Source of the DNA: Myxococcales bacterium
GTDB lineage: Bacteria; Myxococcota_A; UBA9160; UBA4427
DNA length: 64,000 nt
Reading direction: 5' to 3'
Assembly (NCBI GenBank): GCA_022563535.1
Contig: JADFNE010000006.1
Location: 33,727 to 97,726, forward strand
The stretch's first letter is position 1. Each line of letters begins with the position of its first letter. This document shows, piece after piece, positions 46,769 to 56,309 of this stretch. The translations under genes were made by a program, and so were the position numbers. The notes beneath the pieces are model-generated. The model was not told where the DNA came from, did not search any database, and was given only the letters and a program-made list of their open reading frames with translations.

Positions 46769-47127
46769 TGAAGACGTTTCTCTTGCGCATCGAACCCATC
46801 ATCTGGTTTCTCTTTGGTCAGGGAATCCTGATCGGCACCATCTTGTTGACGGGTTGGGTTCTGGTCGTCGGCCTGCTCATGCCCCTGGAGATCGTTTCCG
46901 CGGAAGCGTTGAGTTACGAGCGCGCACACATGCTGGGTTCGAACATTCTGGGCCGCTTGCTACTCGCCGCGCTGCTCGTGCTGCCACTCTGGAAGGGAGT
47001 GCATCACATTCGCTCGATTGCCCTGGATTTTGGGGGTGGCGAGCGCGATGCAGCGGTGGGGGCGCTTCTCTATCTCGTTGCGTCGGCGGGATCAGTCCTG
47101 GCCATTCTGGCCGTCGTTCGACTCTAG
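46768..47127 (+). CDS. frdD: Fumarate reductase membrane anchor subunit D
   Basis: This 119-residue protein has exactly the length of E. coli FrdD, with three spans and the conserved pattern EALSYERAHMLGSNILGRLL followed by VLPLWKGVHHIRS. With FrdC it forms the haem-less quinone-binding anchor. The start ATG overlaps the frdC stop as TGATG. It ends the operon, convergent with the DHH gene. Confidence 0.87.
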   Translation: MKTFLLRIEPIIWFLFGQGILIGTILLTGWVLVVGLLMPLEIVSAEALSYERAHMLGSNILGRLLLAALLVLPLWKGVHHIRSIALDFGGGERDAAVGALLYLVASAGSVLAILAVVRL

Positions 47128-47190
47128 CTTCCACTTGCCTCGGTTGTTTTTGTGATGTTGTTGCGAGGGTGGAGTCAGCCGAACTCGGGC

Positions 47191-48042
47191 CTATTGAAAG
47201 TCAGCGAGCCAGGTGGAAAGAGCGACGTTGAAGCCAGCGGCATTGCGGTGGCCGCCGCCCCCCAGATTGGCGGTGATCTGAGAAACGTCGAGGTCTCCGA
47301 TCGAGTAGAGCGTGGCGTGCACCTGGTCTCCAGTGATGCGGTAGACACAACCCCAGGCGAGTCCGAAGGCTGAGCGTTTGGCGAGTTCGTGGCCGATGGC
47401 ACTGCGATTGCTCGTGGCATTCACCGCTTCGACGCGATCATTCCCGATACAAATCGTGTGTCGATGCTGGAGGGCTCGCTGCACTTCCATCTTGTTCGCC
47501 CGCACGATCGGCTCGCCGTCGCGCATCAATTCTTCGGGACTGCGTTCGGCGAGTTCATCCCAGGCTTCGAACTCGCGCGGGTAGGAGGCGATCGCGGCAT
47601 TGACTTCTTCGGAACCCACGAGCTTCCAATTCCACAGGTCCTGGTCCTCGACGTATTCGAGCAGGGAAGGCGGGGCGTCGTCGGGATGAAAATAGTTCCA
47701 AGCGAGTACCGCACCCGAGTGGTCGAGATCGAAGTGGATTTCGTGGCCCGCAGCTTCGAGCTGGTTCACGGTCGCGAGATCGGACTGGTAGCGGAGCTTG
47801 GCCGAGATGTGGTGGTCGAGCAGGATGATGTGGCCCGCAACTTCCGAGAGTTCTCGCAACTGTTGGTTGTCGACCGCGATGTCGACGAAGACCACCAAAG
47901 CGTCTTCGAGTTCATCGAATGGGAGCGGGTCGTCATGGGATCTCCCGATGTAGCGCGCGTCGTCACCCCATGCGCGCCGCACCGACCAGACCGCTCCAAA
48001 TCCATCCGGGCAACCGGCGTGATAAAAGCAAACTCTCTTCAT
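47191..48042 (-). CDS. DHH-family phosphoesterase
   Basis: This 283-residue protein has the DHH metal sites: FYHAGCPDGFGAVWSV, FVDIAVDNQQL, ILLDHHISAKL (the DHH itself) and the C-terminal GGGGHRNAAGF of the DHHA1 domain. Relatives cleave cyclic dinucleotides, oligoribonucleotides (Nrn) or pyrophosphate. Which of these applies is not clear, although the order HAGCPDG is like Nrn/oligonucleotide-type and unassigned DHH proteins. The ATG at 48042 begins directly at the conserved strand; another at 48087 is possible. Confidence 0.85.
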   Translation of the reverse strand: MKRVCFYHAGCPDGFGAVWSVRRAWGDDARYIGRSHDDPLPFDELEDALVVFVDIAVDNQQLRELSEVAGHIILLDHHISAKLRYQSDLATVNQLEAAGHEIHFDLDHSGAVLAWNYFHPDDAPPSLLEYVEDQDLWNWKLVGSEEVNAAIASYPREFEAWDELAERSPEELMRDGEPIVRANKMEVQRALQHRHTICIGNDRVEAVNATSNRSAIGHELAKRSAFGLAWGCVYRITGDQVHATLYSIGDLDVSQITANLGGGGHRNAAGFNVALSTWLADFQ

Positions 48043-48257
48043 CAGGCGAGAATACCCGATCGGGGCCTTTCGGCCCGTAATCGACATGTTCGGTCAGATG
48101 GCACAAAGTGAGCAGTGCCGTGCAAGGGCCTCGGCGCGACATCGCGGCGGCCGCTCATGATCGGAATTCGAGCAGCGACTTTGGCCCGCAATCCGGGTGC
48201 AAGTGGCGGAGGCGTTGCGGTCTGGTAGGTTTTGCTCTCCCCAGGAGATCGTCCCCC

Positions 48258-49838
48258 ATGTCGAAGGTCAGCGCGTTGGAAGTTCGCGAATTGACCGAAA
48301 TGCCCGAGGTCATTGCGTGCTTTGAAGCGCTGCGATCTGGCCCCTATCCCTGGCTGCTCGACAGCGGAGGCTCCCCCGGCGCTCCTTCCACGGAGATCGC
48401 CCGATACTCGTTCATGGGATCGGATCCCTATCTCGTGCTTCGTTCGCGCGGGAAAGAGAATGAGATCGAGTGTCTACGTGACGTCTTTGCTGGTGACGTT
48501 CTTGCTGACGCCCTTGGTGATGACGCACGAGTTTTCGAACCAGGCGTGCAACACGTTTCGGGGGATCCACTCGAGATCATGCGCTCGCTGCTTCCTCCGG
48601 TTCCCGACTTGGCTGAGCTGAAGGCCCATTTCTCCCGCGTCCCGCCATTTCTCACCGGTGCGGTCGGATACCTGGGATACGAGTTGGCCGAATCGTGCGA
48701 GCCGGTACAGCTTACGAGCCGCGACGATTTCGGACTGCCAGATCTGGTTTTGTTGTTCGTCGATCGACTGTTGGTGATCGATCATGTCGCGCAGCGCAGC
48801 TACGCAGTTGGATTGGGCATCGCCGATGCGTCAGATGTCGGCGCAGCACGTGGGCGCGCGGTACTGGCGGCAGAATCGATCGCGGATCTCGCCCGCGCGA
48901 GTTTACGGAACGGCGCCAGCTCGGCAGCCGGGAGTGAAATCGATTGGTTGCAACGGCGGCAACTCCTCGACTCGCCTCTGCCCGAAGGCGCAAAGGCTCA
49001 CTTCGACGCAGAGGGCTACGCCGCGGCGGTCGAGGAAATCCGCGAAGAGATCGCCGCCGGAAACGTCTACCAGGCCAATTTGACTCAGCGAATCGATCTG
49101 CCCAGTGCCAATCTCGCGGATCAAGGGTGCGACGCAGACATAGGCTGGCGTCTTTATCGTGCGCTGCGCCAGCTGAGTCCGGCGCCGTTCGCCGCGTATC
49201 TCGAACTGCCCGAGGTGACGGTGGCGAGCAGCTCCCCCGAGCGCTTTGTGAGCCTCGATCGCGCGGGCCGCGCGGAGAGTCGTCCCATCAAGGGCACCCG
49301 GAGACGGGGCGCTTCCAGTACAGAGGACATGCTGCTCGCGAAGGAACTCGAGGGATCCCAGAAGGATCGCGCCGAGAACCTCATGATCGTCGATCTCGTG
49401 CGCAACGATTTGGGGCGCGTGTGCGAGACGGGCACAGTGGTTGTACCGGAGTTGATGACCATCGAGCAGTACGCGACGGTCTTTCAGATGGTTTCGACGG
49501 TGCGCGGAACCCTGCGCAGCGATTGCGATGCCGCCGATCTGGTGCGCGCCACCTTCCCGCCGGGGTCCATGACCGGTGCCCCCAAGATTGCCGCGATGAA
49601 GATCATCGACCGCATCGAACCGGTGCGTCGTGGCATCTATTCCGGAGCCATCGGCTACTTCGACGCCGCCGGCGGGCTCGATCTCTCGGTCGTGATTCGA
49701 ACCTTGCTGGTGCGCAATGGTCATATCCACCTGCACAGCGGTGGCGCCGTCGTGATCGATTCGGATCCCATGGGCGAATACCGAGAATCCCTCGACAAGA
49801 TCCGAGCCCTGCTCGCAGCCGCAGCGTGCGGTGAATGA
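48258..49838 (+). CDS. pabB: Aminodeoxychorismate synthase component I
   Basis: This 526-residue chorismate-binding enzyme makes 4-amino-4-deoxychorismate for folate. Lys345 in SRPIKGTRRRG distinguishes PabB from anthranilate synthase (PIAGT). VDLVRNDLGRVCETG, GSMTGAPKIAAMKIID and SGAIGYFDAAGGLDLSV are further signatures. The N-terminal part shows the PYPWLLDSG start of the family. A 15-bp in-frame tandem repeat lies around codons 74-83. The glutamine-hydrolysing partner PabA is not adjacent. The stop overlaps the next gene by 4 bases. Confidence 0.93.
   Translation: MSKVSALEVRELTEMPEVIACFEALRSGPYPWLLDSGGSPGAPSTEIARYSFMGSDPYLVLRSRGKENEIECLRDVFAGDVLADALGDDARVFEPGVQHVSGDPLEIMRSLLPPVPDLAELKAHFSRVPPFLTGAVGYLGYELAESCEPVQLTSRDDFGLPDLVLLFVDRLLVIDHVAQRSYAVGLGIADASDVGAARGRAVLAAESIADLARASLRNGASSAAGSEIDWLQRRQLLDSPLPEGAKAHFDAEGYAAAVEEIREEIAAGNVYQANLTQRIDLPSANLADQGCDADIGWRLYRALRQLSPAPFAAYLELPEVTVASSSPERFVSLDRAGRAESRPIKGTRRRGASSTEDMLLAKELEGSQKDRAENLMIVDLVRNDLGRVCETGTVVVPELMTIEQYATVFQMVSTVRGTLRSDCDAADLVRATFPPGSMTGAPKIAAMKIIDRIEPVRRGIYSGAIGYFDAAGGLDLSVVIRTLLVRNGHIHLHSGGAVVIDSDPMGEYRESLDKIRALLAAAACGE
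48478..48507. repeat. In-frame 15-bp tandem repeat inside pabB
   Basis: GTGACGTCTTTGCTG is followed directly by GTGACGTTCTTGCTG, 13 of 15 bases identical. It encodes the acidic DVFAG-DVLAD segment in a variable part of the protein. The period keeps the frame. Confidence 0.75.
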
Positions 49839-50488
49839 GCAATTCCCCGGTCGCTGAAGATCGATCCGACTGCCGTCGGATCTACGTCGACATCGACGAC
49901 TGTCTATCCCAGACCGTGGCATCTCTCATCGAGCTGGTCGCCGAGCTTCACGGCCGTCAGGTTGACTATGAACAAGTCACGGAGTTTGATCTGGGCAGGG
50001 TGTTTGGGCTCGACCCGGAACAACTCGACCAGTTCTTCGCACACGTCCACGAAGACTCAGTGTTGCGCGACATGGCGCTCATCGAGGGCGCGTCCGCAGC
50101 CCTCGCCAGCTGGAGTTCCGCGGGCTACGAGATTCATATCTTGACGGGCCGTCCTCCCACCACCGAAGCCGCGACGCGGGGCTGGCTTGCGGATCACGCG
50201 ATTCCTCACGCGAGTCTTTCCTTTGTCGACAAATATGGACGCGCGAGTTCGCGGCCCGAAGGCTTCTGCCCACTGACCCTCGACGACGTTGCCAAGATGA
50301 AGTTTTGCCTCGCGGTCGAAGACTCACTCGAAGTGGCCGCGTTCCTGGCGGAGCAGTTGGAGATCGACGTCGCCCTGATGGATCACCCCTGGAATCGAGA
50401 TACCTCGGGTCTTGCGACCTCCGTGCAGAATCGGCTGGTTCGCTGTCGGGACTGGTCCGAGGTAACGCAGCGCTTTGCGGCGCCATGA
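49835..50488 (+). CDS. HAD-superfamily hydrolase (nucleotidase-like)
   Basis: This 217-residue protein has the HAD motifs: RRIYVDIDDCLSQT (nucleophile DxD), IHILTGRPPTTEAA (Thr of motif II), and the motif IV acid in AVEDSLEVAAFLAEQ. The layout resembles 5'(3')-deoxyribonucleotidase-type HADs, with a helical cap between motifs I and II. The substrate is not known. The start overlaps pabB as ATGA, so it is co-translated. Confidence 0.83.
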   Translation: MSNSPVAEDRSDCRRIYVDIDDCLSQTVASLIELVAELHGRQVDYEQVTEFDLGRVFGLDPEQLDQFFAHVHEDSVLRDMALIEGASAALASWSSAGYEIHILTGRPPTTEAATRGWLADHAIPHASLSFVDKYGRASSRPEGFCPLTLDDVAKMKFCLAVEDSLEVAAFLAEQLEIDVALMDHPWNRDTSGLATSVQNRLVRCRDWSEVTQRFAAP

Positions 50489-50521
50489 CCCCGCAGTCCC
50501 CAGCGACTCCCCCTGATCCCT

Positions 50522-51505
50522 CTATTCCTCACCACGCCGCTCCGCCGCCCGAACCAGGGTCAACAGCGCCCCGTTGATCGGCGCATCCACGCCATGGGCT
50601 TCCGCAATCTCGGCAATCACTCCACAAAGGGCTTCGATTTCAGTCGGATGCCCCCCGCGCAGATCGTGAAGCATGGATGACTGATGAAGCGCCGTCGGGG
50701 GCAGGAGCTTGGCGTAGAACACCGCAAGATACTCCTCCGCCGAATCCCAATGGGTTTCAAAACCGCCCGCCCGCATCACCGAAAACGTTTCGATCGCGAG
50801 CGCTTCCATGATCGAGCGGGTCAGCGGTCGCTCGCCCAGGACTCCGTATGCGACGCCGACCAGGGCACCGAGTGGGTTGAGCAATTCGTTGTATAGAACC
50901 TTTGCCCAGAGATCCTTTTCGATCTCAAACGACACTTCGCACGGAATGCCGCCGGCGCCGATGGCGGCACACAAGGGCTCGAGTTCCCGGGGGTCCGCGC
51001 CGTGAAGACTGCCCATGTGAATCGCGTCCGCGTGGACCGTGACTCGTACGCTTGTGGCGTCTACCCGCTCGAACCCCGTGATGATCCGCGCGTTGAAAAT
51101 GTTCTCGCGCGGAATCCACTCGCTGAAAGTCTCGGCAATTCCCCATCCGTTTTGGCACAGCACGATGGTGGGGGACTTGTGCGGTCCATGACTCACTGCA
51201 GCATTGATCGCGTGCCAGATCGGGGCCAGGTCGCGAGCGAGTTCCAGGGACTGGGTCGCTTTGGTGCAGACGATCCAGTGATCCGCTGCGGCATCGGCTA
51301 TGGCAGCGAGGGAGTCGGTCACGTCGAAGCGATCGGGGCTGACGTGCAGATCTCCGAAAAGGCCGGTACGCGAAATGCCTTTTTCTGCGAGCGCACGACC
51401 GAGAGTCTCGCGCTTCACGACGTAAAGCACCTCGACCCCTCGAGACGAAAGGCCGCTCCCAATTCCAAGTCCCACCGCGCCGGCGCCAATGATCGCGACT
51501 TTCAT
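50522..51505 (-). CDS. Ketopantoate reductase-like dehydrogenase (ApbA/PanE family)
   Basis: This 327-residue NADPH enzyme starts with the Rossmann motif VAIIGAGAVGLGIGSGL. The catalytic Lys in the ALIETFSV or DLWAKVLYNELLNPLGAL segment and the helical C-terminal domain match PanE, which reduces 2-dehydropantoate for coenzyme A. Many paralogues act on other 2-keto acids, so panE is not assigned. The ATG at 51505 is preceded by GAGGG. It lies in the gap before the carboxylase operon and is divergent from it. Confidence 0.85.
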   Translation of the reverse strand: MKVAIIGAGAVGLGIGSGLSSRGVEVLYVVKRETLGRALAEKGISRTGLFGDLHVSPDRFDVTDSLAAIADAAADHWIVCTKATQSLELARDLAPIWHAINAAVSHGPHKSPTIVLCQNGWGIAETFSEWIPRENIFNARIITGFERVDATSVRVTVHADAIHMGSLHGADPRELEPLCAAIGAGGIPCEVSFEIEKDLWAKVLYNELLNPLGALVGVAYGVLGERPLTRSIMEALAIETFSVMRAGGFETHWDSAEEYLAVFYAKLLPPTALHQSSMLHDLRGGHPTEIEALCGVIAEIAEAHGVDAPINGALLTLVRAAERRGEE

Positions 51506-51874
51506 GTTTGCCGAACCCTCGATCGACTTCACTATCGATTTCACAACAAAAGTTCGGCGACAAACTTCTCTTGGCCAAACGCTCCCGGGCAGACTAGGTC
51601 TCAAACCAGATGCATGGTCGGGGCAGGGTTGAATTCGTCATTCGAAGCCCTCTCACTACGGCCCTCACCCCACGGGGTAAATTTAGTCTTCCAGCATCGA
51701 GCTGAGAAAATTGGGCTAGCATCAAACGCACCGAATTGTCTCCCAGAGGTGGTTGCGCCCGCGATCTACCCGCAAATGCTGTCGCGCTCGGATTCGAACC
51801 GTTGGAGCGCGGTACCAAATCACGAGATGAAACTCAGAGCCTGACTCGGGTCTCCGGTCACTTCCAGATCACCA
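51506..51874. other. Intergenic region upstream of the carboxylase operon
   Basis: These 369 bases lie between divergent genes and must contain the promoter of the carboxylase-racemase operon. It contains the hairpin at 51783-51811. I see no gene in it; an open frame running through it into the carboxylase gene is in another frame and has no domain. Confidence 0.5.
51783..51811. promoter_or_regulatory. Leader hairpin before the carboxylase gene
   Basis: CGCGCTC and GAGCGCG pair perfectly around a 15-base loop that contains GGATTCGAACC. The stem lies 64 bases before the start codon, where it could be part of an untranslated leader. The loop resembles the T-loop of a tRNA on the minus strand, but no acceptor or D arm can be drawn. 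Confidence 0.4.
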
Positions 51875-53533
51875 ATGGGAACCATGACACAAGCGACTCA
51901 TACCCTCGAAAACCCGTTCGCCAAGCCCTCTGCTGTCGAGTCGACTGCCACCGGCGTCTACGACAAGGCCCTTGCCCTCGGCAATGATCTCAAGGCCCGT
52001 TCGATCCGCGGGGGCGGCACCGATCGGATTCGCATTCAGCACATGAAGTCGCGCATGACCGTCTTCGAACGGATCAAGGTGCTGAGCAGTCTCGAGCCAA
52101 ACTTCATGTGGGAAAACTGGGGACCGAATCTCGACGGTGCCTCGATCATCACGGGCATTTTGGACATTGGCGGCCGGGACGTCGCGGTCTACGGCCACGA
52201 TTTCACCCTGCGCGCGGGATCAATGGATGCGACGAACGGCGCAAAGCTTGCGCGCCTGATCTATATGGCTGGCGAGCGCGGCATTCCGCTGATCGGCATG
52301 AACGATTCGGCCGGGGCCTTTGTGCCCGCAGGAGTGGGGGGGCTCGACGGATACAGCGAAGCGTTTACCGCCCTGCGCAAGATCAGTGGCGTCGTGCCGA
52401 GCATCAGCTTGATGTTTGGTTTCAACGCCGGGGGCGGATCGTATCTGCCGCGTCAGGGTTCATTCATGATCCAGGCCGAAGAGACCTTCATTGGGATCAC
52501 CGGACCCGGGGTCGTGAAGTCGGTGCTCGGCGAGGACGTGACCGCCGACGAACTTGGCGGGCCGGGCGTGCATGGGTTGAACGGGGTCTGTGATCTACAG
52601 ACGTCCGACGAGCTGGGTTCACTTCGCACTGCGATCCGACTTTTGGGTTACTTGCCCGACAACAACCACAGCAGCGCTCCCTTTTGGAAGACCTCCGATC
52701 CCGTCGACCGCTTCATGCCCGATGAAGATCGTCTCTTCCGCAAGACCTTCGGCACTCCCGCCGGAATGAACGCCCCGATGGACATCACCCTGATGATCCA
52801 GATGATCAGCGATCACGGGGAATACTTCGAGCTGCAGCCTTTGCGGGCCCGCAACATGATTACGGCCTTTGCCCGGCTTGGTGGTCACGTTGTGGGGTTC
52901 GTTGCAAACAATTCTGCGGTGGCTTCCGGGCAGATCGACATCGCTGCTGCGCGCAAGGCGATGCGATTTGTGCGCTTCTGCAATCTGTACAACATCCCGA
53001 TGATCTTTCTCGAGGACACCACCGGCTTCAAGCCAGGAGTCGAACAGGAATCGGGGGGGATCCTGCTCGAGGGACGTCGGTTGCTCGATTCGATCATCGA
53101 TCTGCGCACCCCCAGCCTCACCCTGATCATTCGCAATGCATTCGGCGGCGCCTACGCGACCTACAACTCGCACTTTGTCGGCGCCGACATGGTCTTCACA
53201 CTGCCAATGGCGCGTATCGCAGTCATGGGGCAGGCCGGCAAAGCATTCGTGTACAAGCGCGAGATGCGCGCGGCCTCGGCGGCTTACAAGAAGGCGATTG
53301 AAGCGGGTGCCCCCGAGGAAGACGCCGCGAAGCTCCAGCGCGATGCCTTGGCAGCGCTTTCGATTCGCTACGAAGAAGAATTGATGAACCCGAAGGAGGC
53401 TCTCGCCCTGGGCTCTGTTTCGAAGGTTGTCATGCCCGGAAACAGCCGCAAGGTGCTGGCCGAGAACCTCGCATTCTTGATGCGCAGGTACACACCGTCC
53501 GCCATGGGTGGTGTCCAGAGGGAGTTCGAGTAG
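51875..53533 (+). CDS. Acyl-CoA carboxylase carboxyltransferase subunit, divergent
   Basis: This 552-residue protein has the two crotonase-fold halves of a propionyl-/methylcrotonyl-CoA carboxylase beta subunit. It moves the carboxyl group from biotin to an acyl-Co[21 protein letters not shown] and [16 protein letters not shown] are family hallmarks. The first oxyanion loop, normally DSGGAR, is [15 protein letters not shown] here. A later segment ([20 protein letters not shown]) also departs from PccB. The ATG at 51875 or 51884 starts it. The next gene begins on the last base of the stop. The acyl substrate is not known. Confidence 0.88.
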   Translation: MGTMTQATHTLENPFAKPSAVESTATGVYDKALALGNDLKARSIRGGGTDRIRIQHMKSRMTVFERIKVLSSLEPNFMWENWGPNLDGASIITGILDIGGRDVAVYGHDFTLRAGSMDATNGAKLARLIYMAGERGIPLIGMNDSAGAFVPAGVGGLDGYSEAFTALRKISGVVPSISLMFGFNAGGGSYLPRQGSFMIQAEETFIGITGPGVVKSVLGEDVTADELGGPGVHGLNGVCDLQTSDELGSLRTAIRLLGYLPDNNHSSAPFWKTSDPVDRFMPDEDRLFRKTFGTPAGMNAPMDITLMIQMISDHGEYFELQPLRARNMITAFARLGGHVVGFVANNSAVASGQIDIAAARKAMRFVRFCNLYNIPMIFLEDTTGFKPGVEQESGGILLEGRRLLDSIIDLRTPSLTLIIRNAFGGAYATYNSHFVGADMVFTLPMARIAVMGQAGKAFVYKREMRAASAAYKKAIEAGAPEEDAAKLQRDALAALSIRYEEELMNPKEALALGSVSKVVMPGNSRKVLAENLAFLMRRYTPSAMGGVQREFE

Positions 53534-56292
53534 TGCTCGACAACCAACTAAGGCAGGGAAAGTTTCACGAAGCCCAATCGGATTGGTTGCGTTCGTTTTC
53601 CCTTGCGTCGGTCAAGTGCTTGATTGTGTGTCGCGGCCCGGTGCGCAAGGAAGCCTTTGATATTTTTGCCGAGATTGGCGTCGCGGCGTCGGGCATTTTG
53701 CTTTCCGAAAAAGATTCGATCGTCTATCCCCGAAGTCTGGCGCCGGAGTTGCGAAGCATTGCGGATGTGCGCAATGTGCATCGGGTCCCGGACTACATGG
53801 GCGCGGGGCAAGCAGAGAAGCTCGAGCGGATCGCCGAAATCATCGAGATCGCGACCGCTAACGGATACACCCATATATTTGCCGGCTACGGTTTCATGGC
53901 GGAGGACGCGGAGTTCATCGAAGCCGTGGAGAATGCGGGCCTGTCCTTCATTGGCCCCTCGTCGAAGGTGTGCCGGATCGCCGGGGCCAAGGACGAAGCC
54001 AAGAAACTCGCTCGGGGTCTCGGCAATGCGGTCATCCCCGGTTTTGACGATGTTTCGGCCCGGGCGCTGATCAAGTCCGCCAAGGACCGCAAGGCCCTCG
54101 AGAAGCTGGCCAACCAACACGGCCTCGATTTCGTGTTCGACGCTGATCTGGAACTCGTCGAGAACGCCGAGCAGTTGTTGCTCGCGGGCTACCGCGCGAG
54201 CGTCGAACTCGTATCGATCGAAGAGCTTCAGGTGGCGGCACTCGAGCTCGCGGAATCGATGTGGTCCGATTACCCGAAACATCGCATTCGCTTCAAGCAC
54301 ATTTCGGGTGGTGGCGGCAAAGGTCAGCGGGTGGTTGCCAAGCCCGACGAAGTCGCGGCCGCAGTCGTCGACTTGTTGGCCGAAGTCAAAATGACCGCCG
54401 CAGGTTCAAATCGAAACTTCTTGACCGAACTCAACATTGAAACCTCGCGCCACAACGAGATCCAGCTGATCGGAAACGGGGATTGGTGCCTCTCCCTGGG
54501 CGGTCGCGATTGTTCGGTGCAGATGCACGAGCAGAAGCTCCTCGAGGTGTCGCTCACGAAGGAACTGCTCGAGGACTCTCTCAATGGTCTGACGGGCATG
54601 GGTCTCACGGGTATTGCCGCCGAAACCGTGAAGGGCGACATCGCGACTCTGCAGCGCATGGAAGATGAATCCGAGCGGTTCGGCCAGGCGACAGGTCTCA
54701 ACAGTGTTTCGACCTTTGAGTGCATCGTCGAGGGCACGGACCACTTCTTCATGGAGATGAACACTCGCATTCAGGTCGAGCACGGCGTGACGGAACTCGC
54801 CTACCGCCTGATGTTCACCAACCCGAAGAATTCGACCCAACGCTTCTACGTGGACGACCTGATCGAGGCGATGGTGCTCTTGTCGGTACACGGTGATCGA
54901 CTGCCGAAGCCCGAGCGGGTCGTGCGCTATCGCTCGGGGATCGAGGTTCGCATCAATGCGACCAACGACGCCCTGCAACCCCACGCGGGGGGCGTCATCA
55001 AGAGTTGGTCGCGGCCGCTAGACGGCGAGATCCGCTTCGATCAGGGCATCGGGACCCGCAACCCCGACACCGGCGCATTTGTTTTCTACAACCTGGCGGG
55101 CGCCTACGATTCGAATATTGCCCTCGTGCTCACCCACGGAGAAAGTCGCGCGGAAAACCTGCAGCAGCTGTCGGAGATCCTGCGGCGAACCGAAATGCGC
55201 GGTGACGATCTCGAGACCAACATGGATCTCCACTACGGGTTGTGCAATTGGTTCATCGGGAAAGCGCCGATGGCCAAGCCCGACACGAGCTTCATGCTTT
55301 CGTATCTGGCGGGGGTTGGCTCGCTGAAGAAGATCGTCAATGACGTCGATCTCGATCTTGCCACCACGCAGATTCTCGAGCGCCTCGATGACGACTCGGC
55401 CCGGCAGGTATTCGCTGCCAAGCAGACACTCTTGCTGCGCCCCATGCGGCGACTCTTCGACAGTCCCCACGTGCTGGCAGGATTCCTCGGTCGCTTCGAT
55501 GGCGAGTTGTGGGCAGTCAGGGACGGATCACTTCGCTTCCTGGAAAATCCCATGCGGTTTTTGGAACAGCTCTATCGCTATCTCAATATTGAAAACGCTC
55601 CCGACAAGCCTCCCTGCGAAATCATCTGGCAACACGACGAAGAGATCATGGAGAATGCTTTCGCGTTCTACGCGCGCTTCGCTGAACTCAGTGGAGCCGC
55701 GGATTGGAGCGAGGTTCAGGAGTTTTTTACGGCCGATACCAATGAACAGGTCGCGCCCAACGACCCCGAACTCTGGAGCGAGTGCCAGGCGGCACATCGC
55801 GGCTTCCAGGTGGGCCTCGACATCCTGCTGCTGATTCCGGCCATTGGCGTCGCATCGGATTTTGCCGCGATCGAGGTCGGCGAAGACTTCACGATCGGGT
55901 TTCCCGACAAGTTTGCGGATCCCGAACTGGCCACTGAACTCGTGCGCCATCTCGCGCCGCCGCCCCGATCCAGTGCGGATGAAATCGTGGCTCCGTCGGG
56001 CGGCGCGTTTTACGCCAGAGAAGCGCCGCACCTGGAATTGTTGATCGACGAGGGTCAGCATTTCGAAGCGGGCCAGCCGCTGTTCATCATCGAAGTGATG
56101 AAGATGTTCAACAAGGTGCTGGCCCCCTGCGCCGGAGTCGTTACCGAGAACCGCATGAAAGACGCGGACGGAACAATCATCACGAAAGGCGAAACCATCT
56201 TCAAAATCGAACCCGACGAGAGAATCGTCGAAGAGTCCGAAGAGAAGGTCAGCGCGCGCAAGCGATCTGTTACAAAGCAGCTGCTCGGCTGA
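53533..56292 (+). CDS. Acyl-CoA carboxylase biotin carboxylase subunit with biotinyl domain, atypical
   Basis: This 919-residue subunit carboxylates its own biotin. The ATP-grasp biotin carboxylase domain (about residues 25-560) shows FIGPSSKVCRIAGAKDEAKK, KHISGGGGKGQRVVAK, and EMNTRIQVEHGVTEL. About 65 residues are inserted between the first lobe and the glycine-rich loop, where normal enzymes have fewer than 30. Residues about 570-810 match no domain I can name. The biotinyl domain is at the C-terminus, with the biotinylated Lys857 in FIIEVMKMFNKV (usually EAMKM). The GTG start overlaps the carboxyltransferase stop (TAGTG). Confidence 0.88.
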   Translation: MLDNQLRQGKFHEAQSDWLRSFSLASVKCLIVCRGPVRKEAFDIFAEIGVAASGILLSEKDSIVYPRSLAPELRSIADVRNVHRVPDYMGAGQAEKLERIAEIIEIATANGYTHIFAGYGFMAEDAEFIEAVENAGLSFIGPSSKVCRIAGAKDEAKKLARGLGNAVIPGFDDVSARALIKSAKDRKALEKLANQHGLDFVFDADLELVENAEQLLLAGYRASVELVSIEELQVAALELAESMWSDYPKHRIRFKHISGGGGKGQRVVAKPDEVAAAVVDLLAEVKMTAAGSNRNFLTELNIETSRHNEIQLIGNGDWCLSLGGRDCSVQMHEQKLLEVSLTKELLEDSLNGLTGMGLTGIAAETVKGDIATLQRMEDESERFGQATGLNSVSTFECIVEGTDHFFMEMNTRIQVEHGVTELAYRLMFTNPKNSTQRFYVDDLIEAMVLLSVHGDRLPKPERVVRYRSGIEVRINATNDALQPHAGGVIKSWSRPLDGEIRFDQGIGTRNPDTGAFVFYNLAGAYDSNIALVLTHGESRAENLQQLSEILRRTEMRGDDLETNMDLHYGLCNWFIGKAPMAKPDTSFMLSYLAGVGSLKKIVNDVDLDLATTQILERLDDDSARQVFAAKQTLLLRPMRRLFDSPHVLAGFLGRFDGELWAVRDGSLRFLENPMRFLEQLYRYLNIENAPDKPPCEIIWQHDEEIMENAFAFYARFAELSGAADWSEVQEFFTADTNEQVAPNDPELWSECQAAHRGFQVGLDILLLIPAIGVASDFAAIEVGEDFTIGFPDKFADPELATELVRHLAPPPRSSADEIVAPSGGAFYAREAPHLELLIDEGQHFEAGQPLFIIEVMKMFNKVLAPCAGVVTENRMKDADGTIITKGETIFKIEPDERIVEESEEKVSARKRSVTKQLLG

Positions 56293-56309
56293 GCAGCGGA
56301 GGAACTCCC

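Noticed and set aside
48258..49838. Anthranilate synthase component I (trpE)
   Set aside because: The PIKGT lysine and the lack of neighbouring trp genes fit PabB better.
51783..51811. GGATTCGAACC resembles a minus-strand tRNA T-loop
   Set aside because: The supposed T-stem pairs poorly, and no acceptor stem, D arm or anticodon arm can be drawn around it.
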